Shown in pieces: positions 17,819 to 26,340 of a stretch of 64,000 nt of DNA. The notes beneath the pieces are model-generated. The model did not search any database and was not told the DNA's origin. It saw nothing but the letters and a program-made list of their open reading frames with translations. Both the position numbers and the translations under genes were made by a program. Numbering within the stretch: position 1 is the first letter of the stretch; every line of letters begins with the position of its first letter. The stretch covers positions 1 to 64,000 of the forward strand of contig JAHDWN010000025.1 in the NCBI GenBank assembly GCA_023382675.1, given 5' to 3'. Source of the stretch: Anaerolineae bacterium. Its GTDB lineage: Bacteria > Chloroflexota > Anaerolineae > Aggregatilineales > Phototrophicaceae.

Positions 17819-18822
17819 GTTCCATTCAACATTGGCGGGTCTATGGTCATGATTGGGCGGTCGAGCAGCTTCAGCGCAGTTTGATCCACCAGCGCATTCG
17901 GCACGCCTATTTGATCGTCGGTGCAGAATCGGTCGGTAAGGAGACGCTGGCGCGCACCTTCGCGATGGCACTCAATTGTCTGCACGATGACGTGCTGCAG
18001 CGCCCCTGTTTCGAGTGCCGCATCTGCCGCCAGATCCTCAGCGGCAATCACGCCGATGTGTTGTACTCACAATCCGACCCCAACAGCGGCATTCTGCGCA
18101 TCGAAGAAGTGCGCCTGATGACGGGACGCATCGCGCTCAAGCCGTTCGACGCGCGCTACCGTGTGGCAATCTTCCGTGATTTCGACAATGCGCAACCGCG
18201 TGCCCAGGATGCGCTGCTCAAGACTCTGGAAGAGCCACCGCCCCACGCCGTTCTGGTGCTGCTGGCGCGTTCGCAGGAGCCGATTCTGTCAACGATCACG
18301 AGTCGCAGCCAGATGATCCACCTGCGTCCGGCGAACGCCCATGACATCCACCATACGCTGACCAGCATCTATGCAGCCGACGATGTTCACGCGGAGCTGC
18401 TCGCGCGGTTGAGCGGCGGGCGGGTCGGCTGGGCGATCCGCAGTCTTGAAGACGAGGCGGCGCTTGAGCAGCGTAGTGCGGCTCTGGATTTGCTGGAAGA
18501 TATTCTCAGCAAGTCACGTGTGGGTCGCTTTGCCCTGGCAGAAGATTTGAGCAAAGACAAGCTGGCGCTGATCCCGCTGCTGGAGTTGTGGCAGAGCTAC
18601 TGGCGCGACCTATTGTTGTTGGTCACGGACTGCGGTGTTGCCTTGATGCACACGGATCGTACAGCGCATCTGAGCCGATTGGTCTCACAGGTGAGCGAGG
18701 CGGAAACGCTGACAGCTTTGCGCGCGACACAGGCGCTGCTCTCGACGTTGAAGACCAACGCCAATGTGCGCCTGGCCCTCGAAGTGATGCTTCTGGATTA
18801 TCCCGGTCTTATTCAGAACTGA
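17815..18822 (+). CDS. holB: DNA polymerase III delta-prime subunit
   Basis: A 335-residue clamp-loader subunit. The P-loop region reads VGAESVGKETLA, so the usual Ser/Thr after the lysine is Glu. This fits a delta-prime subunit, which does not hydrolyse ATP. Zinc-module cysteines appear in CFECRICRQ. The conserved DNAQPRAQDALLKTLEEPP and the SRSQ in place of the SRC motif are seen. ATGA overlap with the dehydratase gene suggests translational coupling. It loads the sliding clamp at replication forks, a fit with dnaA close by. Confidence 0.9.
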   Translation: MSSIQHWRVYGHDWAVEQLQRSLIHQRIRHAYLIVGAESVGKETLARTFAMALNCLHDDVLQRPCFECRICRQILSGNHADVLYSQSDPNSGILRIEEVRLMTGRIALKPFDARYRVAIFRDFDNAQPRAQDALLKTLEEPPPHAVLVLLARSQEPILSTITSRSQMIHLRPANAHDIHHTLTSIYAADDVHAELLARLSGGRVGWAIRSLEDEAALEQRSAALDLLEDILSKSRVGRFALAEDLSKDKLALIPLLELWQSYWRDLLLLVTDCGVALMHTDRTAHLSRLVSQVSEAETLTALRATQALLSTLKTNANVRLALEVMLLDYPGLIQN

Positions 18823-18831
18823 GTGAAAGCC

Positions 18832-19659
18832 TCATCCTTTGTAACGGGCGGCGCGCTCACGCAGCGCGTGAACGCATTCCGGCGGTGGATTGGTCACACC
18901 AGGTTGAAGATTGGCCTTGATCGCTTCGCCATGGAAATCTGATCCGCCGGTCACGACCAGATCATACTGCTGCGCCAGTCCTTTGAGATTGAGCCGCACC
19001 GTCTGATTGTTCTCCGGATGATAGACTTCGACGCCATCGAGACCTGCTGGTATGAGACGCTCCACCATCGCCCGATAATCCGGCAGCAAGCCGGGATGCG
19101 CCAGCACAGCCGCACCACCCGCGCCATGGATGAACTGAATCGCTTCTTCGGGGCTGAGTCGATAGCGCGCGACGTAGGCAGGGCCGCCGTTATACAGGAA
19201 GCGGTCAAAGGCTTCGCGGACACTGCCGACATAACCCGCCTCGACCAGTGCGCGCGCGATGTGGGGACGCCCAATGGAGGCGTCGCCTGCGATTTCGCTG
19301 ACGCGCTCCCAGGTAATGGGCATGTTTAAGCCGCTCAGCTTTTCGACGATGCGCTGCCCACGTGACAAGCGCTCCGAGCGAAAGCGTTGAAGTTCGCCCT
19401 GGAATGCTGCGTTGTTTGGATCGATGAGGTAGCCCAGGACATGCACATCGCCCTGTTCATCTTCAGCACTCAACTCGATACCAGGGATAACTTGAGGATA
19501 GCCTGCGCTCGCGGCTTGTGCCTGAGCGATACCTGCCGTCGTATCGTGATCGGTCACGGCGATAATATCGAGACGGTGCTTGCGCACAATATCTATGAGT
19601 TCGGATGGCGTATGCTGTCCGTCAGAGGCGTTCGTATGAAGATGTAGATCAATACGCAT
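18832..19659 (-). CDS. PHP-domain phosphoesterase (RNase AM/TrpH-like)
   Basis: This 275-residue protein has the PHP metal motifs: DLHLHTNASDG at the start, VTDHDT at about 37-42, PGIELSAE at about 60-67, LAHPG at about 160-170, and a closing GSDFHGEA. Proteins of this size and order in the family (YciV/RNase AM, TrpH) act as 5'-3' exoribonucleases on RNA ends or as 3',5'-bisphosphate phosphatases. It converges with holB, with 9 bp between stops. Function beyond phosphoester hydrolysis is inferred from the family. Confidence 0.85.
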   Translation of the reverse strand: MRIDLHLHTNASDGQHTPSELIDIVRKHRLDIIAVTDHDTTAGIAQAQAASAGYPQVIPGIELSAEDEQGDVHVLGYLIDPNNAAFQGELQRFRSERLSRGQRIVEKLSGLNMPITWERVSEIAGDASIGRPHIARALVEAGYVGSVREAFDRFLYNGGPAYVARYRLSPEEAIQFIHGAGGAAVLAHPGLLPDYRAMVERLIPAGLDGVEVYHPENNQTVRLNLKGLAQQYDLVVTGGSDFHGEAIKANLQPGVTNPPPECVHALRERAARYKG

Positions 19660-19672
19660 GTTTGACTTGCTT

Positions 19673-20020
19673 TTAGCGACGAACTTCTACGTTGAAGCGG
19701 ACCGCAGTACGTTCCTGACCTTCAATGTCGACTTCTCTAAAGAAAGGCACACATACTATATCAATGCTATCATCTTGTAAGTATCCACGCGCAATCGCCA
19801 AAGCTTTCACCGCCTGATTGACAGCACCGGCGCCAATCGCCTGTACCTCGGCATAGCGATGTTCACGAATTACCGCAGCAATAGCACCAGCTACTGCTGT
19901 CGAACGGGACTTAGCCGAAACTTTAATTACATCTGGCTTTCCCGCCGTGTCAACAATGGGCTGATTCGCAAACTCATCCGAGTCGCTATGAGCGGTGTCG
20001 TCGTCGTATGCATCGGGCAT
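19673..20020 (-). CDS. spoVS: SpoVS-family protein
   Basis: I start at the ATG at 20018-20020, because GGAGGTGA lies 5 bases upstream. An earlier in-frame start 11 codons up has no such site. The protein has 115 residues. The last 85 match SpoVS: VIKVSAKSRSTAVAGAIAAV, then GAGAVNQAVKALAIARGYL and the closing VRFNVEVRR. SpoVS is a small Alba-like nucleic-acid-binding protein, named for sporulation in Bacillus but also kept in non-sporulating phyla. The acidic N-terminal 30 residues are extra. It lies 13 bp upstream of the PHP gene on the same strand. Confidence 0.85.
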   Translation of the reverse strand: MPDAYDDDTAHSDSDEFANQPIVDTAGKPDVIKVSAKSRSTAVAGAIAAVIREHRYAEVQAIGAGAVNQAVKALAIARGYLQDDSIDIVCVPFFREVDIEGQERTAVRFNVEVRR

Positions 20021-20395
20021 CGCGTCACCTCCGCTGTTGATGCATATCGTCATGCAGAATGTAACCGCATTTTGATTGTACTGGAATTTTCGTAATAAGT
20101 CTAGAAAGTGTAATATAAAAAGTCATATTAAGACATGTTGAAATTCGTGTTAAAGGGCATTTTCACAAGTTTCTGCAGAACTGGGGAGAAATTATCCCAA
20201 TGTTAAAATGTTTGCTGCCCGTCAGACTTTTTCTAAATCTGATCAGCTTAATCTGGGCACAGGTCATTTTGGACACAATATTAGCGCATATGCCTGGGAA
20301 ATATCATAATTCATGGGCGAATCAGGCCGTCGAATAGAGGGCGACGAACGCTACGATTTGTATTTCGTAATATGCGTCTCGGTAGAAAATATCCC

Positions 20396-20424
20396 AACCT
20401 TAAAATATTCAATTTTTTAAGGTT
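20396..20424. repeat. AT-rich perfect inverted repeat upstream of dnaA promoter
   Basis: AACCTTAAAA (20396-20405) and TTTTAAGGTT (20415-20424) are perfect inverse copies around 9 bases. The left arm overlaps the second TATCCCAA repeat and the right arm ends 17 bp before the -35 element. It could be a protein-binding site for dnaA control or a helix-opening element. Confidence 0.6.
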
Positions 20425-20441
20425 GATCGACCTGGAATCGG

Positions 20442-20470
20442 TTGAGATCACACCCAGGACTCGTTATACT
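20442..20470 (+). promoter_or_regulatory. Putative dnaA promoter
   Basis: TTGAGA (20442-20447) and TATACT (20465-20470) are separated by 17 bp. Each matches 5 of 6 consensus bases. Transcription would start near 20477, giving a 200-base leader with stems such as CCGCG/CGCGG and ATCGGG/CCCGAT. Confidence 0.6.
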
Positions 20471-20675
20471 TGACAATACGTTGATCACCAAAAGCCCTCC
20501 CAAAAAAAGGGCCTCATGGGGGAGCCGCGAACCACTCTTCACGCGGCAGACCAATCTACAACGGACAACCGGTTTATAGACACGCGGCAATCGGGGTAAA
20601 TCACCCGATCCTGGCTTTTTGTATTTTGCTATCGGGCGTTGAAAAGTACGCGAAGCACTCACCAGGCAGACAAAC

Positions 20676-22073
20676 GTGAACGCTCAAGAACTTTGGAATA
20701 CTGCTTATCATCAACTGGAATTACAGCTTGACCGCGCCAGTTTCGAGACGTGGTTGCGCGGTGCTAACCTGCTGGCAGTTGACGGTGATGTCTTTGTGAT
20801 TGGCGTTCGCAACGAATACGCCCGTGATATGCTGCAACATCGTCTGTATCGCAATGTGCGCCGTGTGCTGAGCGATGTGGCAGGCAAAGCTGTCGAACTG
20901 CGGTTTGAACTGCATAAAGTGCCGGTTCGCCAACCGGCGGCGGTTGAAGAGTTGGTACAGATGCCGCTGTTCCAGTTGATGGCGCAGCAAGATGCCAGCC
21001 AGCCGAGCGCGCCGCTGCATCAGCAGATCCTGCGCCCGGAACGTGCGCCGCTGCCGGATCACGATCTCAACAGTAAGTACACCTTTGACCGCTTCCTTCC
21101 CGGCAACGAAAACCAGATGGTGTATGCTGCTGCGCAGGCAGTTGCCGATCTGCCGGGCGGGAGCTACAACCCATTCTTTGTTCATGGCGGTGTTGGGCTG
21201 GGCAAGACTCATATCCTGCAAGCCATTGCGCACCGATGCCGCGCGCGCAATCTGCGGGCGATTTACGTGCCCTCGGAAGTGTTCATCAATGATCTCGTCG
21301 ATGCTATCCGCCAGAAGACCACGGCCATGTTTCGTGACAAGTACCGGTCCTGTGATGTGCTGCTCGTGGATGACATTCAGTTTATCGCTGGCAAAGAAAG
21401 CTCACAGGAAGAATTCTTCCACACGTTCAATGCGCTCTACACCTTCAATAAACAGGTGGTGCTGGCAAGTGACCGGCCACCGCGCGATTTGCAGACGCTA
21501 GAGGCACGGCTGCGGTCGCGTTTCGAGGGCGGCTTGGTCATCGACATCCAGCCGCCGGAACTGGAAACGCGCGCGGCGATTCTTTGCCAGTGGGCTAAAG
21601 AGAACAACATCGCCCTTCCGGCGAGCACATGCGAGATGATCGCGGCCAAGGCGCGCGCAAACGTCCGTGAATTGGAAGGCATCTTCAACCAGATCGTCGC
21701 GACGATCCGGCTAAGCGGCGCAAAGGTGACTCCCATGTTGACCGACGACATCCTGGATGGTTACCGTCGGCCTCGTCACCGGGTCACGCTCAAACACGTG
21801 CTGGAAACGGTCGCCAACCATCATGGACTGAGCACCGATGATCTGATCGGGCCCAAGCGGAATGGGCCGATCAACCAGGCGCGCCAGATCGCGATGTATC
21901 TCGCCCGCGAGTATACGACGGCGTCGCTGCCGCAAATTGGCGATGCGTTTGGCGGTCGGAGGCACAGCACCGTTCTGCATAGCTGTTCCAAGGTCGAGGA
22001 AGAAATCCGCACCAGTGACGCCTACGCCGGGATCGTCAATTACTTGCGTGACAGACTGCTCAAGCTGAAATAG
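20676..22073 (+). CDS. dnaA: Chromosomal replication initiator DnaA
   Basis: The protein has 465 residues with a GTG start. Domain I (1-85) opens with LWNTAYHQLELQLDRASFETWL, and a short linker follows. The AAA+ domain has Walker A GGVGLGKT (171-178) and Walker B LLVDDIQ (229-235). Domain IV holds the DNA-binding signature, here GGRRHSTVLHS after AREYTTASLPQIGDAF. DnaA binds origin boxes and opens the helix. The ribosome site is weak (AGGCAG). It is not followed by dnaN, unlike many bacteria; a terminator and a MarR gene come next. Confidence 0.95.
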   Translation: MNAQELWNTAYHQLELQLDRASFETWLRGANLLAVDGDVFVIGVRNEYARDMLQHRLYRNVRRVLSDVAGKAVELRFELHKVPVRQPAAVEELVQMPLFQLMAQQDASQPSAPLHQQILRPERAPLPDHDLNSKYTFDRFLPGNENQMVYAAAQAVADLPGGSYNPFFVHGGVGLGKTHILQAIAHRCRARNLRAIYVPSEVFINDLVDAIRQKTTAMFRDKYRSCDVLLVDDIQFIAGKESSQEEFFHTFNALYTFNKQVVLASDRPPRDLQTLEARLRSRFEGGLVIDIQPPELETRAAILCQWAKENNIALPASTCEMIAAKARANVRELEGIFNQIVATIRLSGAKVTPMLTDDILDGYRRPRHRVTLKHVLETVANHHGLSTDDLIGPKRNGPINQARQIAMYLAREYTTASLPQIGDAFGGRRHSTVLHSCSKVEEEIRTSDAYAGIVNYLRDRLLKLK

Positions 22074-22096
22074 ACGCACGGGTCATTCATCGGGAG

Positions 22097-22120
22097 GACG
22101 CTGGCAACAGCGTCTTTTTT
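22097..22120 (+). terminator. Intrinsic terminator after dnaA
   Basis: GACGCTG (22097-22103) pairs with CAGCGTC (22108-22114) around GCAA and is followed by six T (22115-22120). Confidence 0.9.
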
Positions 22121-22203
22121 GATTCCGGCAGAGGTGATTTTCTCACAGTGGTTTGGGCATTCCTTTATCTGGCATTCATGCAGCGATGCCGAAATGACCA
22201 TAT

Positions 22204-22220
22204 GATTAGCCCTGTTAATC
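22204..22220. promoter_or_regulatory. Possible MarR operator
   Basis: GATTA (22204-22208) and TAATC (22216-22220) form a perfect short palindrome with a 7-base spacer, 28 bp before the marR start. MarR proteins commonly bind such dyads in their own promoters. The arms are short, so chance is possible. Confidence 0.3.
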
Positions 22221-22248
22221 GTTAGTACGCCTAAAAGTTGGTAGTGCT

Positions 22249-22716
22249 ATGGAAATCAATGACGAACGGCGTGAAATCGCCCGCCTGATTCTGGAAGTGC
22301 TGCCGCTGACTATGCGTGTCCTCGCCGCGAAGATGCGCGATGCGCGGCACTCGCTATCGACGGCGCATTTGCCTGTGCTGGCTGCGCTCGAACATAAGCC
22401 ATACACACAACGTGAATTGGCCGAAATGATGTCCGTCAGTGGCGCAACGATGTCCAACACACTGACAACGTTAGAGGAACGCGGATGGATTGCGCGTGAA
22501 CGTTCGAAAGAGGACAGGCGGCTGATCCTGATCGAGATCACAAAGGGCGGGCATACCATCCTGCGTGAAAGCCTGGAGGATATGGAAATCCAGATCCAAC
22601 AACTGTTGGTCGATCTTGACGAGCGCCAGCACGAGGAATTGAAGCAGGGACTCGTGATCTTGCAGTCCATCTTTGCGCGCGCTCTGGTAGACATCACACA
22701 AGCCAAAGATGGGTAA
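22249..22716 (+). CDS. MarR-family transcriptional regulator
   Basis: A 155-residue regulator. The winged helix region shows LSTAHLPVLAALEHKPYTQ, then RELAEMMSVSGATMSNTLTT and a wing with RERSKEDRRLILIEIT, the classic D-x-R-(D/x)-R pattern of MarR. N- and C-terminal helices would form the dimer. It is 70 bp upstream of an ABC ATPase and its permease on the same strand, so it very likely represses that exporter and responds to an exported compound or drug. Confidence 0.88.
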   Translation: MEINDERREIARLILEVLPLTMRVLAAKMRDARHSLSTAHLPVLAALEHKPYTQRELAEMMSVSGATMSNTLTTLEERGWIARERSKEDRRLILIEITKGGHTILRESLEDMEIQIQQLLVDLDERQHEELKQGLVILQSIFARALVDITQAKDG

Positions 22717-22786
22717 GAGCCGACACAACGGGCGGCCAAAACGTGTGTCAAATCAGTGATGAAGCTGAGAAGGTAGGAGTAGAGCC

Positions 22787-23758
22787 ATGTTTGATCGAGA
22801 GATAATCGCGGAGCACCTGGTCAAGCGCTATAACGGCAGTGTGATCGCAGTCAATGAAGTATCGTTCAAAGTGAATTCTGGCGAGATTTTCGGCTTTCTG
22901 GGGCCGAACGGCGCAGGTAAGAGCACGACGATCTCGATGCTGACGACGCGCAGCCTGCCGACTGGCGGTCGCGCGACCGTGTGCGGCTATGATGTCGAAC
23001 GGCAAGCCAGTGACGTGCGGCGATTGGCGGGGGTGGCGCTTCAGGAAATCGGCCTTGATCCATTGATGAAGTCGATCGAGATGCTGGTCATTCAGGCGCA
23101 GTTGTTCGGTATGTCGCGAACACAGGCGCAGAAACGCGCCGAAGAACTACTGGAGATTGTCAAGCTCTCCGACGTGACTGACAGGCCGGTCGGCAAGTAC
23201 AGCGGCGGGATGCGTCGCCGGTTGGATCTGGCGATGGCGCTAGCGCATGAACCGGCCGTGCTGTTTTTGGATGAGCCGACCACCGGGCTTGACCCTGCCA
23301 GCCGGCGCGACATCTGGGCGGAAGTGCGCCGTTTGAATCGCGAGTTGGGGATGACGATCTTCCTGACGACGCAGTATCTCGAAGAAGCCGATGAACTGGC
23401 GGATCGGGTGGCGATTATCAATCACGGCCAGATCGTCGCAGCCGGCCAACCGGCAGAACTCAAGGCGCAACTCGGTGGCGACGCTATCAATCTGACTTTT
23501 GCTGACGATGCAACCGTCGAGCGTGCGCGCAAACAATTGAGCGATATGACAAATCGCACCCAGGTTGATCGCAACATCCTCCGTCTTTATCTCGCCAATG
23601 CCGCGGCTGCTGTGCCCGCTGTGATCAATCGGTTGCAGCAAACAGGCTTGCAACCGTCATCGCTGACCCTGACGCAGCCGACGCTGGACGACGTATTCCT
23701 TCAGGTCACAGGCCAGCGTTTCACGGTCGAACCAGAAGTCGAAGACAAGGTCGCTTGA
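22787..23758 (+). CDS. ABC exporter ATP-binding protein (DrrA-like)
   Basis: The protein has 323 residues. Walker A GPNGAGKST, signature SGGMRRRLDLAMAL and Walker B LFLDEPTTGLDP are all intact. The C-terminal 90 residues form the extra domain usual in DrrA/NodI-type ATPases. It powers the ABC-2 permease encoded 58 bp downstream. The set MarR, ATPase, permease is the common layout of regulated drug or lipid exporters. The substrate is unknown. Confidence 0.9.
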   Translation: MFDREIIAEHLVKRYNGSVIAVNEVSFKVNSGEIFGFLGPNGAGKSTTISMLTTRSLPTGGRATVCGYDVERQASDVRRLAGVALQEIGLDPLMKSIEMLVIQAQLFGMSRTQAQKRAEELLEIVKLSDVTDRPVGKYSGGMRRRLDLAMALAHEPAVLFLDEPTTGLDPASRRDIWAEVRRLNRELGMTIFLTTQYLEEADELADRVAIINHGQIVAAGQPAELKAQLGGDAINLTFADDATVERARKQLSDMTNRTQVDRNILRLYLANAAAAVPAVINRLQQTGLQPSSLTLTQPTLDDVFLQVTGQRFTVEPEVEDKVA

Positions 23759-23816
23759 GATCAAGCGTTCAGCCTACCTACTCGAATAAACTCTTGAACA
23801 TGGAGCAAAAGCAATC

Positions 23817-24635
23817 ATGAGTGCGATCACGCTCTTTCCCAGCCGCACAGACGAACGTTCAGGGACGATGCTCTTTCTCAACCAGGTCTCGATGATGGCT
23901 CGACGCAGCTTGACGACGATCTTTCGGGAGCCTGCGTCGGTGATTCCGGGCTTGATCATCAGCGTGTTCTTCGTGCTGGTCTACGATGGCTCGCTCAATG
24001 GTGCGGCGCGCTTCTTCTTGCCGGGCCAGAGCTATCTGGGTTTCATTCTGCCGGTGTCGATCATCAGTTCGGCCCTATCTGGCGCGAGTATCGCCGGGCA
24101 AGCGATTGTGCGTGACATTGACAACGGCTACTTTGACAAGCTGCTGCTGACGCCCATCAGCCGCTCGGCGCTGCTGCTCGGCCCGATGATTGCCGGCGCG
24201 CTGGTGCTGGTGCTGCAAACGGCGCTTGTCATATTGGTGGGTTTTCTGCTGGGATTGCAGCCAGAAACGGGCTTCGTTGGCGTGCTCGCCGTGTTGGGCT
24301 ATGCGCTGCTCATCGGGCTGGCGTTCTCTGGCTTTGTGATCGGTATCGCCCTGCGAACGGGCAGCGCGGCAGCTACAGGCGGGGCATCTTTCCTGTTCTT
24401 CCCGCTGACCTTCCTGACAGCGACGTTCACGCCTGTGGAACTGTTGAGCGGGTGGATTCGAACAGCAGCGGATTACAACCCCATCACTTACATTCTGGAA
24501 GCGATGCGTGCGCTCTTCAACACGGGTTGGGACGCGGAAATCATGCTGCGTGGGTTGACCGCCTCGATCATCATCGCGCTTTTCACATTCGCGTTCGCAT
24601 TCTTCAGTCTGCGCGCCCGCGTGCGTCGCAAGTAG
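23817..24635 (+). CDS. ABC-2 type transporter permease (DrrB-like)
   Basis: The protein has 272 residues and about six membrane segments. It starts with a cytoplasmic N terminus and the amphipathic stretch MMARRSLTTIFREPASVIPG. A DNGYFDKLLLTPISRSALLLG loop is typical of ABC-2 permeases. An internal ATG about 17 codons later is also possible. It pairs with the upstream ATPase. A strong hairpin (24651) ends the operon before the oppositely oriented ccmB. Confidence 0.88.
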   Translation: MSAITLFPSRTDERSGTMLFLNQVSMMARRSLTTIFREPASVIPGLIISVFFVLVYDGSLNGAARFFLPGQSYLGFILPVSIISSALSGASIAGQAIVRDIDNGYFDKLLLTPISRSALLLGPMIAGALVLVLQTALVILVGFLLGLQPETGFVGVLAVLGYALLIGLAFSGFVIGIALRTGSAAATGGASFLFFPLTFLTATFTPVELLSGWIRTAADYNPITYILEAMRALFNTGWDAEIMLRGLTASIIIALFTFAFAFFSLRARVRRK

Positions 24636-24650
24636 CCGGACATGTGGCCA

Positions 24651-24686
24651 GGGACGAGATGCCTCTCTCGTCCCTGCTTGTTCTTT
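24651..24686. terminator. Terminator between ABC permease and ccmB
   Basis: AGGGACGAGA (24651-24660) pairs with TCTCGTCCCT (24667-24676) around TGCCTC, followed by the T-rich GCTTGTTCTTTT. It lies between two converging genes. Confidence 0.75.
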
Positions 24687-24698
24687 TGTGCCCCGATC

Positions 24699-25376
24699 CT
24701 ATTCCTCGACGACATACTCATAGAGCACGAGCGATAATCCAAAATAGACAACATCGATCACGAGTAGAAGCTGCACCCAGACGAACCAGTCTTCCTGCGG
24801 CGTGCCGCGCAAGATGCCGGTCGTCGCGCGGACGGCGCAGAGCATGACCGGCAGCGCAACCGGCAGCATGACCAGCGGCAGCAGCGCTTCACGGGCGCGT
24901 GTCTGCACTGTGATCGTCGCCAGGATTGTGCCGACTACAGAGAAGCCGATTGTGCCCAGGAACAAAGTGATAAGCACCCACGGCTGCAAGATGTCTGCGT
25001 TGTAGAGAATGGTCATGACCGGCAGCAGCGCGACGCTGACAAACAAAACGAACAACGCCCCGCCGATCAATTTGCCGCAGAGAATGGCAGCGCGCGGGAT
25101 AGGCGAGATCAGCAGCGCATCCATGCCACCGCCTTCGCGCTCGCTGGTCATACTCCGATTCAGGCCAAGGATGCTCGCGAAGACCACGGTCACGTAGAGG
25201 ACGCCGCTGACCGCTTCGACTCTTGCCTGACGATCCAGTTCGAGGGCGAAACTGAAGACGAGAATGCTCATCAGCGCGAACAGGCCCATGGTCGCAACTA
25301 ATTCACGACTGCGCAGCTCGGTTTGCACATCTTTGCGAGCGATATGGAGCACTGCGGCCAGGAAGGGTGTATTCAT
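24699..25376 (-). CDS. ccmB: Heme exporter subunit CcmB
   Basis: The protein has 225 residues and six predicted membrane segments. The N-terminal ARKDVQTELRSRELVATMGL and SMTSEREGGGMDALLISPI match CcmB, the membrane part of the CcmABC complex. That complex releases heme-loaded CcmE for cytochrome c maturation. It overlaps ccmA by 4 bp (ATGA), so the two are coupled. No ccmC, ccmE or ccmF is next to it here; those should be elsewhere in the genome. Confidence 0.85.
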   Translation of the reverse strand: MNTPFLAAVLHIARKDVQTELRSRELVATMGLFALMSILVFSFALELDRQARVEAVSGVLYVTVVFASILGLNRSMTSEREGGGMDALLISPIPRAAILCGKLIGGALFVLFVSVALLPVMTILYNADILQPWVLITLFLGTIGFSVVGTILATITVQTRAREALLPLVMLPVALPVMLCAVRATTGILRGTPQEDWFVWVQLLLVIDVVYFGLSLVLYEYVVEE

Positions 25377-26125
25377 CGCTCACGCTCCCTTGTCATGCCG
25401 GTGACATCGGTGTAGATGGCAACCAGTTCCTGGCTTGATGTCCCGGTAAGCGGCGCATCGTAGCCGACGCGGCCACGCGACAAGATCAGCGCGCGACCGG
25501 CGATGCGCGGCACCCGTTCGAGTTCGTGCGTGGTCACGACGATGGTGTGACCGTCATCTCGCGCCTGGGCGATCAGGGTGTCCAGGGTGGCCGCGCCTTC
25601 CTGATCAAGGCCGGTGTAGGGTTCGTCGAATAGGAGCACCGCAGGCTGATGCACGAGCGCGCGGGCAATGCTGAGGCGCTGCTGCATTCCGCGCGAGAAA
25701 GCGCGCACACGGTCATCAGCCCGTTTGGCGAGACCAACTTTGTCCAGCAGCCGGGCGATTCGCTCTTCACGGACAGCCGTATCGACGTTGTACAGACGCG
25801 CGAAGAAGCGCAGATTCTCGCGCGCGCTGAGATTGTCGTAGAGCAGCGGTTTGTGACTGACCATGCCGATTTGCGCGCGCACAGCGGCAGCTTCTCGCGG
25901 CATATCCCAGCCGCCAATAGTCAGTTCGCCGCTGGTGGGCTTGCTCATACCTGCGAACAAGCGCAGCAGTGTGGATTTGCCACTGCCATTTGCACCAAGC
26001 AGCGCGACGCATTCGCCGCTCAGTACGTCAATGTCAAGTTGGCGCAGGACGAGGCGAAGATCATAGGCCTTGTTGAGCGCACGCGATTGGATGAGAGCTT
26101 TTATGGGCGGCGAAGTTTCGGTCAT
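25373..26125 (-). CDS. ccmA: Heme exporter ATP-binding protein CcmA
   Basis: The protein has 250 residues. Walker A LLGANGSGKSTLLRL, signature FSRGMQQRLSIARAL and Walker B LLFDEPYTGLD are present, and the TTHELERVPRIAGRALIL stretch carries the switch histidine. The pairing with ccmB by a 4-bp overlap makes the assignment firm although ABC ATPases are alike. It supplies energy for cytochrome c maturation. The gene is divergent from the 26341 gene. Confidence 0.85.
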   Translation of the reverse strand: MTETSPPIKALIQSRALNKAYDLRLVLRQLDIDVLSGECVALLGANGSGKSTLLRLFAGMSKPTSGELTIGGWDMPREAAAVRAQIGMVSHKPLLYDNLSARENLRFFARLYNVDTAVREERIARLLDKVGLAKRADDRVRAFSRGMQQRLSIARALVHQPAVLLFDEPYTGLDQEGAATLDTLIAQARDDGHTIVVTTHELERVPRIAGRALILSRGRVGYDAPLTGTSSQELVAIYTDVTGMTRERER

Positions 26126-26340
26126 GAGTCCTTCAGTGATTGACGGTGGGTGTTTCGATGAGCGGCTAATCTACCTGATTGCAGCAGGAATGCCAACCGG
26201 GTGAATTTACCGAATGCACAAATCACGGGAGTATAATAAGGGGTATTGCGTATGCGCATCTAACGTAGATGTGCTAGCGTAAAAGATGTGATGCATGAGC
26301 ATCATTGATGAATTGACCCCCATTGGAATTGAGGCTAGGT

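Larger units (their letters stand above)
20021..20675. other. Non-coding region before dnaA; candidate replication origin
   Basis: The 655-bp gap between divergent spoVS and dnaA is AT-rich up to about 20430, then GC-rich with stems. The AT-rich part carries a near-direct repeat, TATCCCAATGTTAAAATGTT (20193-20212) and TATCCCAACCTTAAAATATT (20390-20409), 17 of 20 identical. TTATCCCAA at 20192-20200 matches 7 of 9 of the DnaA box TTATCCACA, but no full consensus box is seen. Position beside dnaA and base composition support an origin only weakly. Confidence 0.4.

Noticed and set aside
20100-20670. Canonical DnaA boxes (TTATCCACA) in the dnaA upstream region.
   Set aside because: No full match was found by eye on either strand; the best was 7 of 9. 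I therefore call the origin only as a candidate.
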